From: an uncultured Eubacteriales bacterium
GTDB lineage: Bacteria > Bacillota > Clostridia > Christensenellales > Borkfalkiaceae
Direction: 5' to 3'
Length of the DNA: 64,000 nt
NCBI GenBank assembly: GCA_958421945.1
Contig: CATZMZ010000004.1
Coordinates: forward strand, 1 to 64,000
Shown here: positions 1 to 7,699 of the stretch, in pieces
Position numbering within the stretch: the first letter of the stretch is position 1
Layout: every line of letters begins with the position of its first letter
Notes under the pieces: generated by a model
Database searches by the model: none
Told to the model about the DNA's origin: nothing
What the model saw: the letters and a program-made list of their open reading frames with translations, nothing else
Position numbers and translations under genes: made by a program

Positions 1-43
1 CATTACCACATTTTCCATGTATATAAATAACTGCTTTATCCAC
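1..43 (-). CDS. Alpha/beta-hydrolase-like protein, N-terminus only (partial)
   Basis: Only the first 14 codons are in the window; the gene runs off the left edge. A GTG start at 41-43 follows a strong Shine-Dalgarno (GGAGG at about 53-57) and a good promoter further upstream. The peptide begins MDKAVIYIHGKCGN. A short beta strand followed by HGKxGN is typical of the oxyanion-loop region of small alpha/beta hydrolases (usually HGKGGN). Family assignment rests on this motif alone, so function is a guess; the existence of a gene start is better supported. Confidence 0.55.
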   Translation of the reverse strand, partial: MDKAVIYIHGKCGN

Positions 44-83
44 AATAGTTATCCTCCACAAATTCTTATTTATCGGTGAGTTT

Positions 84-112
84 ATTATATCACATAATTT
101 ATTGAAAATCAA
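84..112 (-). promoter_or_regulatory. Sigma-A-type promoter of the left-edge gene
   Basis: Minus-strand TTGATT (107-112), 17-bp spacer, TATAAT (84-89), about 40 nt upstream of the GTG start at 43. Confidence 0.65.
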
Positions 113-134
113 AAATTCTTTTAAGCGAATCAAT

Positions 135-183
135 AATTGAACGATACCTCATAAATTGAACGAAAGGGGTATAAATTGAACGA
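135..183. repeat. Three direct repeats of AATTGAACGA at ~20-bp spacing
   Basis: The 10-mer AATTGAACGA starts at 135, 154 and 174. The last two are preceded by the same ATA, so phasing is 19-20 bp, about two helical turns. Phased short repeats of this kind are seen as transposase-binding sites at the ends of IS21-, Tn7- and Mu-like elements, or as operators. No transposase is visible, so this is either a solo element end or a multi-site operator upstream of the left-edge gene. Confidence 0.5.
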
Positions 184-226
184 TTTGTATTTTACTGCTA
201 AAAGCAAAAAGGCTTGTAACTTTAAT

Positions 227-421
227 CACTTTCGCAGAAAGTGTATATCATTGGACACGAAGCGGCTGAATATCATCAATGCAGAGCATTGTATATCATC
301 ATTACGGAGTTTAATACACGCTGAAGTGTGATGATATGCAAAAAAGAGCGAAAGAAATCGCTCTTTTTGATGATATGCACGCAAACAAGTTGCGTGATGA
401 TATACCATTACTCCGTAATGG
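227..421 (-). repeat. Eight-hairpin array with mirrored linkers (copy 1, behind tRNA-Ala)
   Basis: Read on the minus strand, away from the tRNA: hairpin 1 (CCATTAC/GTAATGG, 405-421), hairpin 2 (CGCAA/TTGCG), hairpin 3 (11-bp stem, 341-368), hairpin 4 (ACAC/GTGT), a weak central hairpin 5 (ATTA/TAAT), hairpin 6 (AATGC/GCATT), a decayed hairpin 7, and hairpin 8 (CACTTTC/GAAAGTG, 227-243). The first three gaps carry (T)ATATCATCA and the last three carry its reverse complement TGATGATAT(A). Linkers can therefore pair in a nested way across the centre, making one long stem with hairpins bulging out. Short ORFs here are spurious. The organisation matches the array at 54613-54788. Confidence 0.85.
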
Positions 422-423
422 AT

Positions 424-458
424 AAAAAAAGTCGTATCAAAATAATACGACTTTTTTT
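424..458 (-). terminator. Rho-independent terminator of tRNA-Ala
   Basis: Stem AAGTCGTAT/ATACGACTT with an A tract before and seven T after it on the minus strand, beginning right at the CCA end of the tRNA. The stem is nearly identical to the terminator of the unrelated tRNA-Leu at 54791-54825. Confidence 0.85.
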
Positions 459-533
459 GGTGGAGGTAAGGGGATTCGAACCCCTGGCCTCCGCGTTGCG
501 AACGCGGCGCTCTACCAACTGAGCCATACCCCC
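458..533 (-). tRNA. tRNA-Ala (anticodon CGC)
   Basis: The 76-nt cloverleaf reads on the minus strand: acceptor GGGGGTA/TACCTCC (one G-T pair), D arm GCTCAGTTGGTAGAGC, anticodon stem CCGCG/CGCGG with loop TTCGCAA (anticodon CGC, codon GCG), T arm with GGTTCGAATCC, discriminator A and genome-encoded CCA. Its terminator abuts the CCA. Confidence 0.95.
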
Positions 534-646
534 ACGCTTTAACTATTAAATTGTTGTTTCCGCTTCCTTTCGCTATACGTATCGATTACCTTGCGGGTTG
601 CTTTTGCCGCGACGGGCGTTTGCCGCCGTTCAAAAACAGCATTATG

Positions 647-675
647 ATAATACCACATTTTTAGTTTTATTGCAA
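647..675 (-). promoter_or_regulatory. Promoter of tRNA-Ala
   Basis: Minus-strand TTGCAA (670-675), 17-bp spacer, TATTAT (647-652). It leaves a leader of roughly 105 nt before the mature tRNA. Confidence 0.65.
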
Positions 676-722
676 ACGTATTAACGAGGTTTTTCGGATT
701 TTTTTATTATTATTTTTTTTGA

Positions 723-758
723 TTAAGCCGCGCGGCTACCCTTAGCCGCGCGGCTTAA
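723..758 (-). terminator. Perfect 16-bp hairpin downstream of thrS
   Basis: TTAAGCCGCGCGGCTA and its exact complement enclose a 4-nt loop, 15 nt after the thrS stop. On the minus strand it is followed by an A-rich rather than U-rich tract, so it may be a weak or mRNA-stabilising 3' hairpin rather than a canonical intrinsic terminator. Confidence 0.5.
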
Positions 759-773
759 TTATTTTAACCGTTT

Positions 774-2702
774 TTATATTCTTTTGCTTTTATCTTCGTC
801 AACAAGCTTTTCGCAAAGAACGTCAAGCTTCATCGCGCCCAAATCCCCTTCCTTTCTCGAACGGACGGAAACGGTTTTTTCTTCCGCCTCCTTATCGCCC
901 ACGATAATCATATACGGGATTTTTTCGAGCTGAGCTTCTCTTATTTTGTAACCGATTTTTTCGTTTCTTAAATCCGATTCCGCGCGAATCCCCGCAAGTT
1001 TAAGCTTATCGGTAATTTCCTTTGCGTAGTCAGCCGTTCTGTCCGTAAGGCTCATAACCTTAACCTGAACGGGACAAATCCAGAACGGGAACGCGCCGCC
1101 GTATTTCTCGATAAGCAGAGCAAGTGTTCTTTCGTAACAGCCGATAGAGCTTCTGTGAATAACGAACGGGTACTGTTTTTCGCCGTTTTCGTCAATATAA
1201 GTCATATCGAAAGACTGCGCGGCGGCAAAGTCAAGCTGAATGGTGATAAGCGTATCTTCTTTGCCGTAAACGTTTTTTATCTGAACGTCAAGCTTCGGAC
1301 CGTAAAACGCGGCTTCGTCGTCCGCTTCTACGTAGCTAAGCCCGATATCGTCCAAAATCTTTTTCATAAGCGCTTCGGTTTCGTCCCACGCCTTGTCGTT
1401 ATCTATATATTTAACCTTATTCTTTCCGCGCTTACTGAAACGGAAAGTAACGTCGTCACGCATGCCGAGACATTCGAGGAAATAATAAGACAAATCGAGA
1501 CAACGTTTGAATTCCTCCTCCACCTGATCGGGACGCACGATAAGATGCCCGTCCGAAAGAGTAAACTGACGAACGCGGATAAGCCCGTGCATTTCGCCGC
1601 TGGCTTCGTTGCGGAATTCTGTTGCGGTTTCGCAATATCTTACGGGTAAATCCCTGTAACTTTTTAAGCCGTTTTTATAAATCTGATACTGGAACGGACA
1701 GGTCATCGGACGGAGAGCCATCGCTTCCGGCGAATTCTCGTCGCCGATAATGAACATTTTATCCCTGTAATGATCCCAGTGTCCCGAAATGCGGTATAAA
1801 TCGTTTTTCGCCATATTCGGGGTTTTGGTAATCATAAATCCGCGACGTTCCTCTTCGTCCTCGACGAAACGGGAAAGAATCTGAATGATTTTCGCGCCTT
1901 TGGGCATAAGTATGGGCAGTCCCTGACCAATAGCCTCTTCCGTCATAAACAACCCGAGTTCTCTGCCGAGCTTGTTGTGGTCTTTAAGCTTTGCTTCTTC
2001 GAGCTTTTTAAGGAATTCTTCGAGTTCCGACTTTTTCTCGAACGCCGTGCCGTAAATACGGGTAAGCATTTTGTTTTTCTCGTCGCCGCGCCAGTACGCG
2101 CCCGTAACGGAGGTAAGCTTAAACGCTTTAATTCTGCCCGTAGACGGCAAATGTGGACCGCGGCACAGGTCGATAAAATCACCCTGCTTATAGCACGAAA
2201 TAACCGAACCCGCGGGCAGGTCGTTGACAAGCTCTACCTTATAAGGCTCGCCGAAATCCTTAAACAGCTTTGCGGCTTCTTTTTTGGAATATACGATACG
2301 CTCTATGGGGAGATCGCTTTTAATAATCTCCTTCATTTCGTTTTCGAGTTTAACGAGGTCTTCGCGGAAAACGGGAGTTTTGAATTCCACGTCGTAATAG
2401 AAGCCCGTTTCTACGGTAGGACCGATAGCGAGCTTGCTCGTGGGGTAAATATTTTTAATCGCCTGCGCGAGAACGTGCGCGGCGGTGTGGCGGTAAACCT
2501 GTAACCCCTCCGCGTCTTTAAGCGTGATAACCGTAAAGTCGCAGTCCCCGTCTATCACGGTGGAAAGGTCTTTCAGTTCGCCGTTGATTTTTGCGCAAAC
2601 GGCATTCCTCGCCAAGCCCTCCGAAATGGAAGACGCAACGTCCATTGCGGTAACGGGCGCGTCGAAATTAAGCGCGCTGCCGTCTTTCAAAGTGATTTTC
2701 AT
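774..2702 (-). CDS. thrS: Threonyl-tRNA synthetase
   Basis: Charges tRNA-Thr with threonine in the cytoplasm (class II synthetase). Domain order is complete: an N-terminal TGS domain (MKITLKDGSALNF...), the editing domain with HTAAHVLAQA, then the class II core (ALRPMTCPFQYQIY, RNEASGEMHGLIRVRQF) and a C-terminal anticodon-binding domain; 642 residues, normal length. The open frame extends 45 codons upstream, but the ATG at 2700-2702 has AGGAG just before it and starts the canonical TGS sequence; the longer frame would run into the T-box terminator. Expression is controlled by the upstream T-box. ytxC lies upstream, as next to thrS in Bacillus subtilis. Confidence 0.97.
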   Translation of the reverse strand: MKITLKDGSALNFDAPVTAMDVASSISEGLARNAVCAKINGELKDLSTVIDGDCDFTVITLKDAEGLQVYRHTAAHVLAQAIKNIYPTSKLAIGPTVETGFYYDVEFKTPVFREDLVKLENEMKEIIKSDLPIERIVYSKKEAAKLFKDFGEPYKVELVNDLPAGSVISCYKQGDFIDLCRGPHLPSTGRIKAFKLTSVTGAYWRGDEKNKMLTRIYGTAFEKKSELEEFLKKLEEAKLKDHNKLGRELGLFMTEEAIGQGLPILMPKGAKIIQILSRFVEDEEERRGFMITKTPNMAKNDLYRISGHWDHYRDKMFIIGDENSPEAMALRPMTCPFQYQIYKNGLKSYRDLPVRYCETATEFRNEASGEMHGLIRVRQFTLSDGHLIVRPDQVEEEFKRCLDLSYYFLECLGMRDDVTFRFSKRGKNKVKYIDNDKAWDETEALMKKILDDIGLSYVEADDEAAFYGPKLDVQIKNVYGKEDTLITIQLDFAAAQSFDMTYIDENGEKQYPFVIHRSSIGCYERTLALLIEKYGGAFPFWICPVQVKVMSLTDRTADYAKEITDKLKLAGIRAESDLRNEKIGYKIREAQLEKIPYMIIVGDKEAEEKTVSVRSRKEGDLGAMKLDVLCEKLVDEDKSKRI

Positions 2703-2786
2703 AACAAAACTCCTCTTAACTATATAGTAAAATTTAACGGCGAAAAGCCGAAAAAAGCAAAAAAGAAGGCAATTCGGAGCGGAAAT

Positions 2787-2824
2787 AAAAAATCCCCACG
2801 ACACGAAAAAACGCATCGTAAGGA
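2787..2824 (-). terminator. T-box intrinsic terminator of thrS
   Basis: A 13-bp stem (TCCTTACGATGCG with CGTGTCGTGGGGA, including G-U pairs) has a six-T loop and is followed by six T on the minus strand, 84 nt before the thrS start. The 5' arm is the TCCTTACG segment that usually follows the T-box sequence and competes with the antiterminator. Confidence 0.85.
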
Positions 2825-3041
2825 CGAAATTATACAATAATCCGCGTTTCCACCTTACTTGCCGCGAGCCGAAAACGGCGACGCGACCTCTCTCCCGCTA
2901 TAAAGACAGCGGAAATCTTTGCCGTAAAAAGGCGGTTTCGTAACGAATCGCGCGCACGGGGCTTTCACCTTACCCCCGCTCTCTTTGCCGCGCCGAAAAC
3001 GTATTACTTGTCCCTTTCGTATGGCTTAAAATTCAGATAGT
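2825..3041 (-). ncRNA. Threonine T-box riboswitch (leader of thrS)
   Basis: The conserved T-box segment AAGGTGGAAACGCGG is at 2842-2856 (minus), next to the terminator. Upstream features fit stem I: GAAAGGGACAAGTA near 3005-3020, AGAGAG-type and GGTGAAAGCC-type internal-loop sequences near 2970-2985. The likely specifier is ACC (Thr) at 2934-2936 in the context CGAAACCGCC. Uncharged tRNA-Thr would pair at the specifier and at the T-box bulge, favour the antiterminator and allow thrS transcription. Confidence 0.88.
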
Positions 3042-3047
3042 ACTCAT

Positions 3048-3076
3048 ATAATAAACCAAATCCGCGCGAATGTCAA
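3048..3076 (-). promoter_or_regulatory. Promoter of the thrS T-box transcript
   Basis: Minus-strand TTGACA (3071-3076), 17-bp spacer, TATTAT (3048-3053). Transcription would begin near 3041. Confidence 0.85.
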
Positions 3077-3111
3077 CCGTTTAAGAGAAATTAAGTTTAA
3101 ATAAAAAAAAT

Positions 3112-3831
3112 TTAAGTTAAATAGTCGGTGGAGAAAAATATTTTATCGCCGTAATATTCTTTAAGATACTTTTCGTCCTGCGCGTCCACCTTGCCTGACA
3201 GTTCCACCTCGCCGCAGTTGGACAAAATCACCTCTCGCGTAATCGTCGCGCCGCCGCCCGACAACAAATCGCAACGTTTAAGCCTGCGGTAATGCGCGTC
3301 GTAAACCTTGCCGTTGCTGACGTAAACGCGTTTTTTCTTGTTTTCGAGAAGATATAAAATGAAATCTTTAAGCTGCGAATTCACGAATACGTCCGGCATA
3401 TAAGACGCGACGTCCTTCCACTTTTTTTTAAGCGGTTGAAGCCTGAAATTAAACACGCCGTCAACTGCGGCGTCGGTTACGTCCTTAAATTTGTCTGCCG
3501 AATATCTTTTATCCTCGGGTAAATCCGCCGCGATGAGGCTTGCGAACAGTATTTCGTTTTCCGTTTCGGACAGTCCCGCCACGCGAATCAGATTTTTGAA
3601 AAAGTCGTATTTATAATTTATGGCAATAACCTCGCCCAGCTTATCGGAAATTTCCGCGCGTACGATATCCGCGTAATAATCCGGGAATTCCACCGCGAGC
3701 CGCGCGCGCTTATCCGCCACGTCGAGTTCCGCCGTTGCGCCCGCGCGCGAAAACAGCTCGCTTAAAGAGTTTTTTATATACGTAAGGTTATTTATCTTGT
3801 TTTCGTTATCGGTAAGGGTTATTCTCGTCAT
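3112..3831 (-). CDS. ytxC: YtxC-family protein (putative sporulation protein)
   Basis: A 239-residue soluble protein resembling the YtxC family: an N-terminal region of mixed helices, then the characteristic stretch with VFNFRLQPLKKKW, a later acidic helix (NSQLKDFILYLLENK) and a C-terminal part rich in charged residues. Biochemical function is unknown; the family is linked to sporulation mainly by its distribution. Location immediately upstream of thrS matches the ytxC-thrS order in Bacillus. It ends just before the thrS promoter, so the two are transcribed separately. No strong SD precedes the ATG (GGAG lies about 14 nt away). Confidence 0.7.
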   Translation of the reverse strand: MTRITLTDNENKINNLTYIKNSLSELFSRAGATAELDVADKRARLAVEFPDYYADIVRAEISDKLGEVIAINYKYDFFKNLIRVAGLSETENEILFASLIAADLPEDKRYSADKFKDVTDAAVDGVFNFRLQPLKKKWKDVASYMPDVFVNSQLKDFILYLLENKKKRVYVSNGKVYDAHYRRLKRCDLLSGGGATITREVILSNCGEVELSGKVDAQDEKYLKEYYGDKIFFSTDYLT

Positions 3832-3860
3832 ATTTTATAGTTTACGCTCCGCTCGGCTTT

Positions 3861-6614
3861 TTATTTACCTGCGCAAGGTTTTAATGCGCTTATACCCGGA
3901 TTTTCTCTTTCCTCGCCCTCGACGGTCACCGTTTTTGCTGCGCGGCGGGAGATTATCATACGGTAAAACAGCTTATACCCCTCGGACAACGCGACCACCG
4001 ATAACGCCGTAAGCGCGCATTTGAGCCACGACGCCGCCGACAACGGCGTTACCCCGAACGCCTTGGAAAAAAAGGTTATAATCGCGAAGTGAAGCAGGAA
4101 TACCCCGAAAAACGTTACCGCCATAATCTTGTTTTTGCCTGCGTTTTTTAGAATTCCCGCGCTGCCCAGCTCACGACAATTAAACGCGTTGACGAGGTGG
4201 AACAATATAAACAGCGTGAACGTCACGCCCGCCCTTTCCCCCTCGCTTACGCCGAGAAAGTTATAAAGAAATTGAAAAACGAGCGTTCCGCCGATAAACA
4301 CGCCGTTCAGCGCGATTCTTATAGCGGTCTTTTTGTTGACTATGCCTTCGTTTCGTTTTACGGGCGGAAGCGTCATAAGGCGCGCGTCGGGCGGCTCTAA
4401 TCCCAACGTCAACGCGGGCGGTCCGTCCATTATCACGTTTATCCAAAGCAGCTGCAACGTGTTGAACGGGGACGGAAAACCGAGTATCGCGGTAACCGTT
4501 ATAAACAACAGCGCGGAAACGTTTACGGATAACTGAAACAGTATAAAACGCTGTATGTTTTTGTAAACGCTTCTGCCGAAAGCTATCGCTTTAACCACTG
4601 TGGCAAAGCTGTCGTCAAGCAAAATCACGTCCGCCGCCTCCTTCGTTATCTCGCTGCCCGCGCCGCCCATAGCGATGCCCACGTCCGCGTGCTTTATTGC
4701 GGGCGCGTCGTTTATACCGTCACCCGTTACCGCGACAACCTCGCCCGTACCTTTAAGCGCGCGCACCACCCGTAACTTGATTATAGGCGTGCTTCGCGCG
4801 ATAACCGTTATACCGGCAAGCGCCTTTTGAAGCGCGGCGTCGTCGAGCTTTTCTATCTCCGAGGCGGTAACGACTCCGCTTTCGTTGCGCGCTATTCCGA
4901 GTTCTTTTGCGACTGCGAACGCCGTTCTTTTATCGTCGCCCGTAAGCATTTTTATTTTTATGCCCGCTTTTTTGCACGCGCGGACGGCTTCGCGCGCTTC
5001 CGGTCGAACAGGGTCGTTTATAACCGCAAACCCGTCGAAAATATAATCCGTTTTATCGTAAACGTCCGTACCCTTAAACCGTTCGCTTTCAATCGGCGTA
5101 ACGGCGTCGTTTTGCCCGTTTTTTTGATAATCCTTATGCGCAAAGCAAATAACCCGCGCGGCGGCGCGCTGATGCTCCTCCATATCCTTAAACAATTCCT
5201 TTTTCTGAATCTCCGAAAGCTTGCAACGCGACACGATTTTTTCGGGCGCGCCCTTGATAAGCTCTCTGCGGACGGCGGGCGCGTCGATAACGGTAATCAT
5301 ATATTTTCTTTCGCCCGAAAATGGTACGCGGAACACCGTCGGCAGTTTTTTTATTCTGTCCGAATACGCCTTGCTTTTGCGTGCCGCAGAAAGCAAGGCG
5401 CGTTCCGTGCCGCTACCCCTTAAAATCTTTTTCCCCTTTTCCTCGATGACTTCCGCGGTGGAATTGCAAACGAAATTCTGCAAAATCGCTTCCTGCGAGA
5501 TTTTTTCGGGCGGGACGCAAAACTTACTGCCGCAAATGCATTTAACGCTCATTTTGTTCTGAGTAAGCGTTCCCGTTTTATCCGAACAGATAACGCTTAC
5601 CGCGCCCGTCGTTTCGGTGGCGGTCATTTTTTTAATCAGCGCGTTTTCACGCGCAAGCTTTATCATATTAAGCGCGAGCGAAATCGCAACGACGGTAGGC
5701 AACCCCTCCGGTACTGCCGCGACGATTAAAACGATGCAGGAAATGAAAAGTTCGCGAACGGTGTCGAAATTCAGCTCGCCCGAATTCCACAGCCGCACCG
5801 CAGACAGCGCAAACACCGTAATCGCGGCGATAACTCCGAACATAGACACGATTTTTCCGAGACGCGCTAACTTTTGGTTAAGCGGAGTATCCTTTCCTTC
5901 GTTTCGTTTAAGCTCGCCCGCGATTGAACCTATTTCCGTACCGTCGCCGACGGCGGTAACAAGCATTTTCCCCTCGCCCGATGCCACGAAAGTCCCCGAA
6001 TACACGCAGTTTTTACGCTCGGCAAGCGGCGTTCCGTAATCGAGAACGGCGGCGTAATCTTTTCTGCCCGCAACGCTTTCGCCGGTCAACGCGGACTCGT
6101 CCACGGAAAGCGCTCTCGAATAAACAAGCCTGCCGTCCGCTACGATTTTATCGCCGTCCTCTAACAATACTACGTCTCCGACGGTTAAAAACTGCTGTCC
6201 CACGACGGTAACGCGACCGTTTCTGATTACCTTTACCGAAAGATTATCGTAAATGCCGTTAAGTTTTTCGAACGCCTTTCTCGAACTGCCCTCCATAATA
6301 AGCGTTATCGACACGGACAAAACGACGGCGGCGAGAATTCCGAAGCACTCGGAAAAATCCGCCTCGCCCGTTTTTAACAGTTTGCCGAGGTTTGCACCGA
6401 ACGCGATTATCAGTCCGAAAGTTAAAATCAGCAGCATCGGCTCTTTCAGCGCGGAAAGCAACCGCGTGAAAAACCCGCGCTTTTTTTCACCCGTAAGCTT
6501 GTTAAACCCGAATTTGTTAAGCCTTTCGCCGACCTGCGCGGGCGTCAGTCCGAAATTTATATTGCTTTTCAGACTTTTAACGGCGTATTCTGCGCTTTTA
6601 TCGTAAAACTCCAT
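3861..6614 (-). CDS. P-type Ca2+-transporting ATPase (PMCA/type IIB-like)
   Basis: A 917-residue membrane ATPase expected to export Ca2+ from the cytoplasm. Visible in order: N-terminal cation ATPase domain, TM1-2, actuator domain with TGES (about 177-180), TM4 with VPEGLP (302-306), phosphorylation motif DKTGTLT (Asp345), nucleotide domain, hinge TGDGINDAP, then TM5-TM10. TM5 (QLSVNVSALL) and TM6 (WINVIMDGPPALTLG) follow the IIB pattern of plasma-membrane Ca2+ pumps, suggesting one Ca2+ per cycle. The first in-frame GTG overlaps the SD (GAGGTG), so the ATG at 6612-6614 is taken as the start. It converges on nothing and lies 29 bp upstream of ytxC, possibly co-transcribed with it. Confidence 0.92.
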   Translation of the reverse strand: MEFYDKSAEYAVKSLKSNINFGLTPAQVGERLNKFGFNKLTGEKKRGFFTRLLSALKEPMLLILTFGLIIAFGANLGKLLKTGEADFSECFGILAAVVLSVSITLIMEGSSRKAFEKLNGIYDNLSVKVIRNGRVTVVGQQFLTVGDVVLLEDGDKIVADGRLVYSRALSVDESALTGESVAGRKDYAAVLDYGTPLAERKNCVYSGTFVASGEGKMLVTAVGDGTEIGSIAGELKRNEGKDTPLNQKLARLGKIVSMFGVIAAITVFALSAVRLWNSGELNFDTVRELFISCIVLIVAAVPEGLPTVVAISLALNMIKLARENALIKKMTATETTGAVSVICSDKTGTLTQNKMSVKCICGSKFCVPPEKISQEAILQNFVCNSTAEVIEEKGKKILRGSGTERALLSAARKSKAYSDRIKKLPTVFRVPFSGERKYMITVIDAPAVRRELIKGAPEKIVSRCKLSEIQKKELFKDMEEHQRAAARVICFAHKDYQKNGQNDAVTPIESERFKGTDVYDKTDYIFDGFAVINDPVRPEAREAVRACKKAGIKIKMLTGDDKRTAFAVAKELGIARNESGVVTASEIEKLDDAALQKALAGITVIARSTPIIKLRVVRALKGTGEVVAVTGDGINDAPAIKHADVGIAMGGAGSEITKEAADVILLDDSFATVVKAIAFGRSVYKNIQRFILFQLSVNVSALLFITVTAILGFPSPFNTLQLLWINVIMDGPPALTLGLEPPDARLMTLPPVKRNEGIVNKKTAIRIALNGVFIGGTLVFQFLYNFLGVSEGERAGVTFTLFILFHLVNAFNCRELGSAGILKNAGKNKIMAVTFFGVFLLHFAIITFFSKAFGVTPLSAASWLKCALTALSVVALSEGYKLFYRMIISRRAAKTVTVEGEERENPGISALKPCAGK

Positions 6615-6695
6615 AAAACTTGTCACCTCGTAAGCGGTTATTTTCCGACGATATAATTAAAATTATGCAAAGAACCGTAAATTTATGATAGTCCG

Positions 6696-6725
6696 TTGGA
6701 CAAACGCCGAAATTTGTGCTAAACT
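6696..6725 (+). promoter_or_regulatory. Promoter of the phosphoribosyltransferase gene
   Basis: TTGGAC (6696-6701), 18-bp spacer, TAAACT (6720-6725); start codon 30 nt downstream. Confidence 0.5.
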
Positions 6726-6754
6726 ATTAGCGAAAGAAAAACGAGGTGTTTTTT

Positions 6755-7294
6755 ATGGAAGAATTTTGCGTGGACATTAAGGGCTTAACGGCTAAATTGC
6801 CTGTACTTCAGATTGCGCCCAAGGTTAAAATCGCGTTTTTTAACCTGCACGGCGACACGATAACGACCGAACATTGCGGAAAAGAACTCGCTAAACTTGC
6901 GGACGGATGCGAGGTGCTTATTACGGCGGAATCCAAAGGTCTGCAACTGACGCACGTCGTCGCGAGGGAGTTGGGCATGCAGTATTACGCCGTTGCGAGA
7001 AAATCGCAAAAACTGTATATGCAGGACGGCATCTCCGTGGCTTACGGCGCAAGCATTACCACCGGTAAATCGCAGGAATTGCACCTATCTAAGCACGATG
7101 CGGATTTGTTAAAGGGTAAAAAAGTGGGTATCGTGGACGACGTTATTTCTACGGGCGAAAGCCTTAAAGGTTTGGAAAAACTTGTGGAAAAAGCGGGCGG
7201 TACGGTTTATAAAAAACTTTTCGTTCTGGCGGAAGGCGCGGCAAAAGACAGAAAAGACGCGCTTTATCTTGCATCCATTCCCCTGTTCGAATAA
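6755..7294 (+). CDS. Phosphoribosyltransferase family protein (adenine PRTase-like)
   Basis: A 179-residue type I PRTase. The PRPP-binding loop VGIVDDVISTGES is near residues 125-137, preceded by a core with LITAESKGLQLTHVVARELG that resembles adenine phosphoribosyltransferases. Such enzymes attach a purine base to PRPP; the true base cannot be read from sequence. The start is the ATG at 6755, 6 nt after GAGGTG; an upstream in-frame GTG overlaps that SD and is rejected. It is a single-gene unit, divergent from the Ca2+ ATPase. Confidence 0.8.
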   Translation: MEEFCVDIKGLTAKLPVLQIAPKVKIAFFNLHGDTITTEHCGKELAKLADGCEVLITAESKGLQLTHVVARELGMQYYAVARKSQKLYMQDGISVAYGASITTGKSQELHLSKHDADLLKGKKVGIVDDVISTGESLKGLEKLVEKAGGTVYKKLFVLAEGAAKDRKDALYLASIPLFE

Positions 7295-7424
7295 ATTTTT
7301 AAGGGCGAAACTTTACTAATTCAACGTCGACTTTACGGCTTAATGCGGAAAACTTAAAAACCGTTTACGGGTTTGCTTGTTTTAAGGGTCTTTACGAAAC
7401 GAAAAGCCCCTTTAAATAAAATTT

Positions 7425-7562
7425 AAAAAGCAAACGCCGACGGAAACCGCCGGCGTTTGCCCAAAGGAAAAAGTTTATTGAGAGTGTGTGAGCAAATTAA
7501 CGGTAAAGAGAAGTTTTACCGAGCCTTACGACTTTATGCGTTGCGCCCGCTTGCTCTTTACG
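7425..7562 (-). ncRNA. Candidate structured small RNA with its own terminator
   Basis: A very strong intrinsic terminator (14-bp stem 7430-7460, then five U at 7425-7429) points to the minus strand, but there is no minus-strand gene upstream of it. The preceding ~100 nt fold: an outer stem GAGCAA/TTGCTC (7550-7555 with 7488-7493), an inner hairpin GGTAAA/TTTACC, and a small GTAA-tetraloop hairpin AGTC/GGCT. A weak promoter (TTTTCA-17-TATAAG) lies at about 7563-7591. The parts suggest a ~135-nt RNA. It does not match 6S, SRP or tmRNA motifs that I recognise. Confidence 0.45.
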
Positions 7563-7584
7563 CTTATATTGTAAAAAACAAAAC

Positions 7585-7613
7585 TTGAAAAAACATTGAA
7601 AAACCTTTAAACT
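7585..7613 (+). promoter_or_regulatory. Likely promoter of the two-component operon
   Basis: TTGAAA (7585-7590), 17-bp spacer, TAAACT (7608-7613), about 85 nt before the response regulator start. The region is very A/T rich, so specificity is modest. Confidence 0.4.
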
Positions 7614-7699
7614 TTAAGATTTTTTTATTTTTTTCGTTTTACGGCAATTTAAAGCTTTTTTCAATGCGGTTATATTACTATCGTATAGAGGTGAAATTT

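Noticed and set aside
227..421. Hairpin arrays as CRISPR arrays
   Set aside because: The repeated unit is only ~10 nt, reverses orientation at the centre, and the intervening segments are self-complementary. No cas gene is present.
226..522. Short ORFs of ~60 residues on both strands across array 1 and tRNA-Ala
   Set aside because: They run through hairpins, the terminator and the tRNA, lack ribosome sites and are explained by the repeats.
1977..2504. Plus-strand ORF of 175 residues opposite thrS
   Set aside because: Antisense to a highly conserved gene; no start signal.
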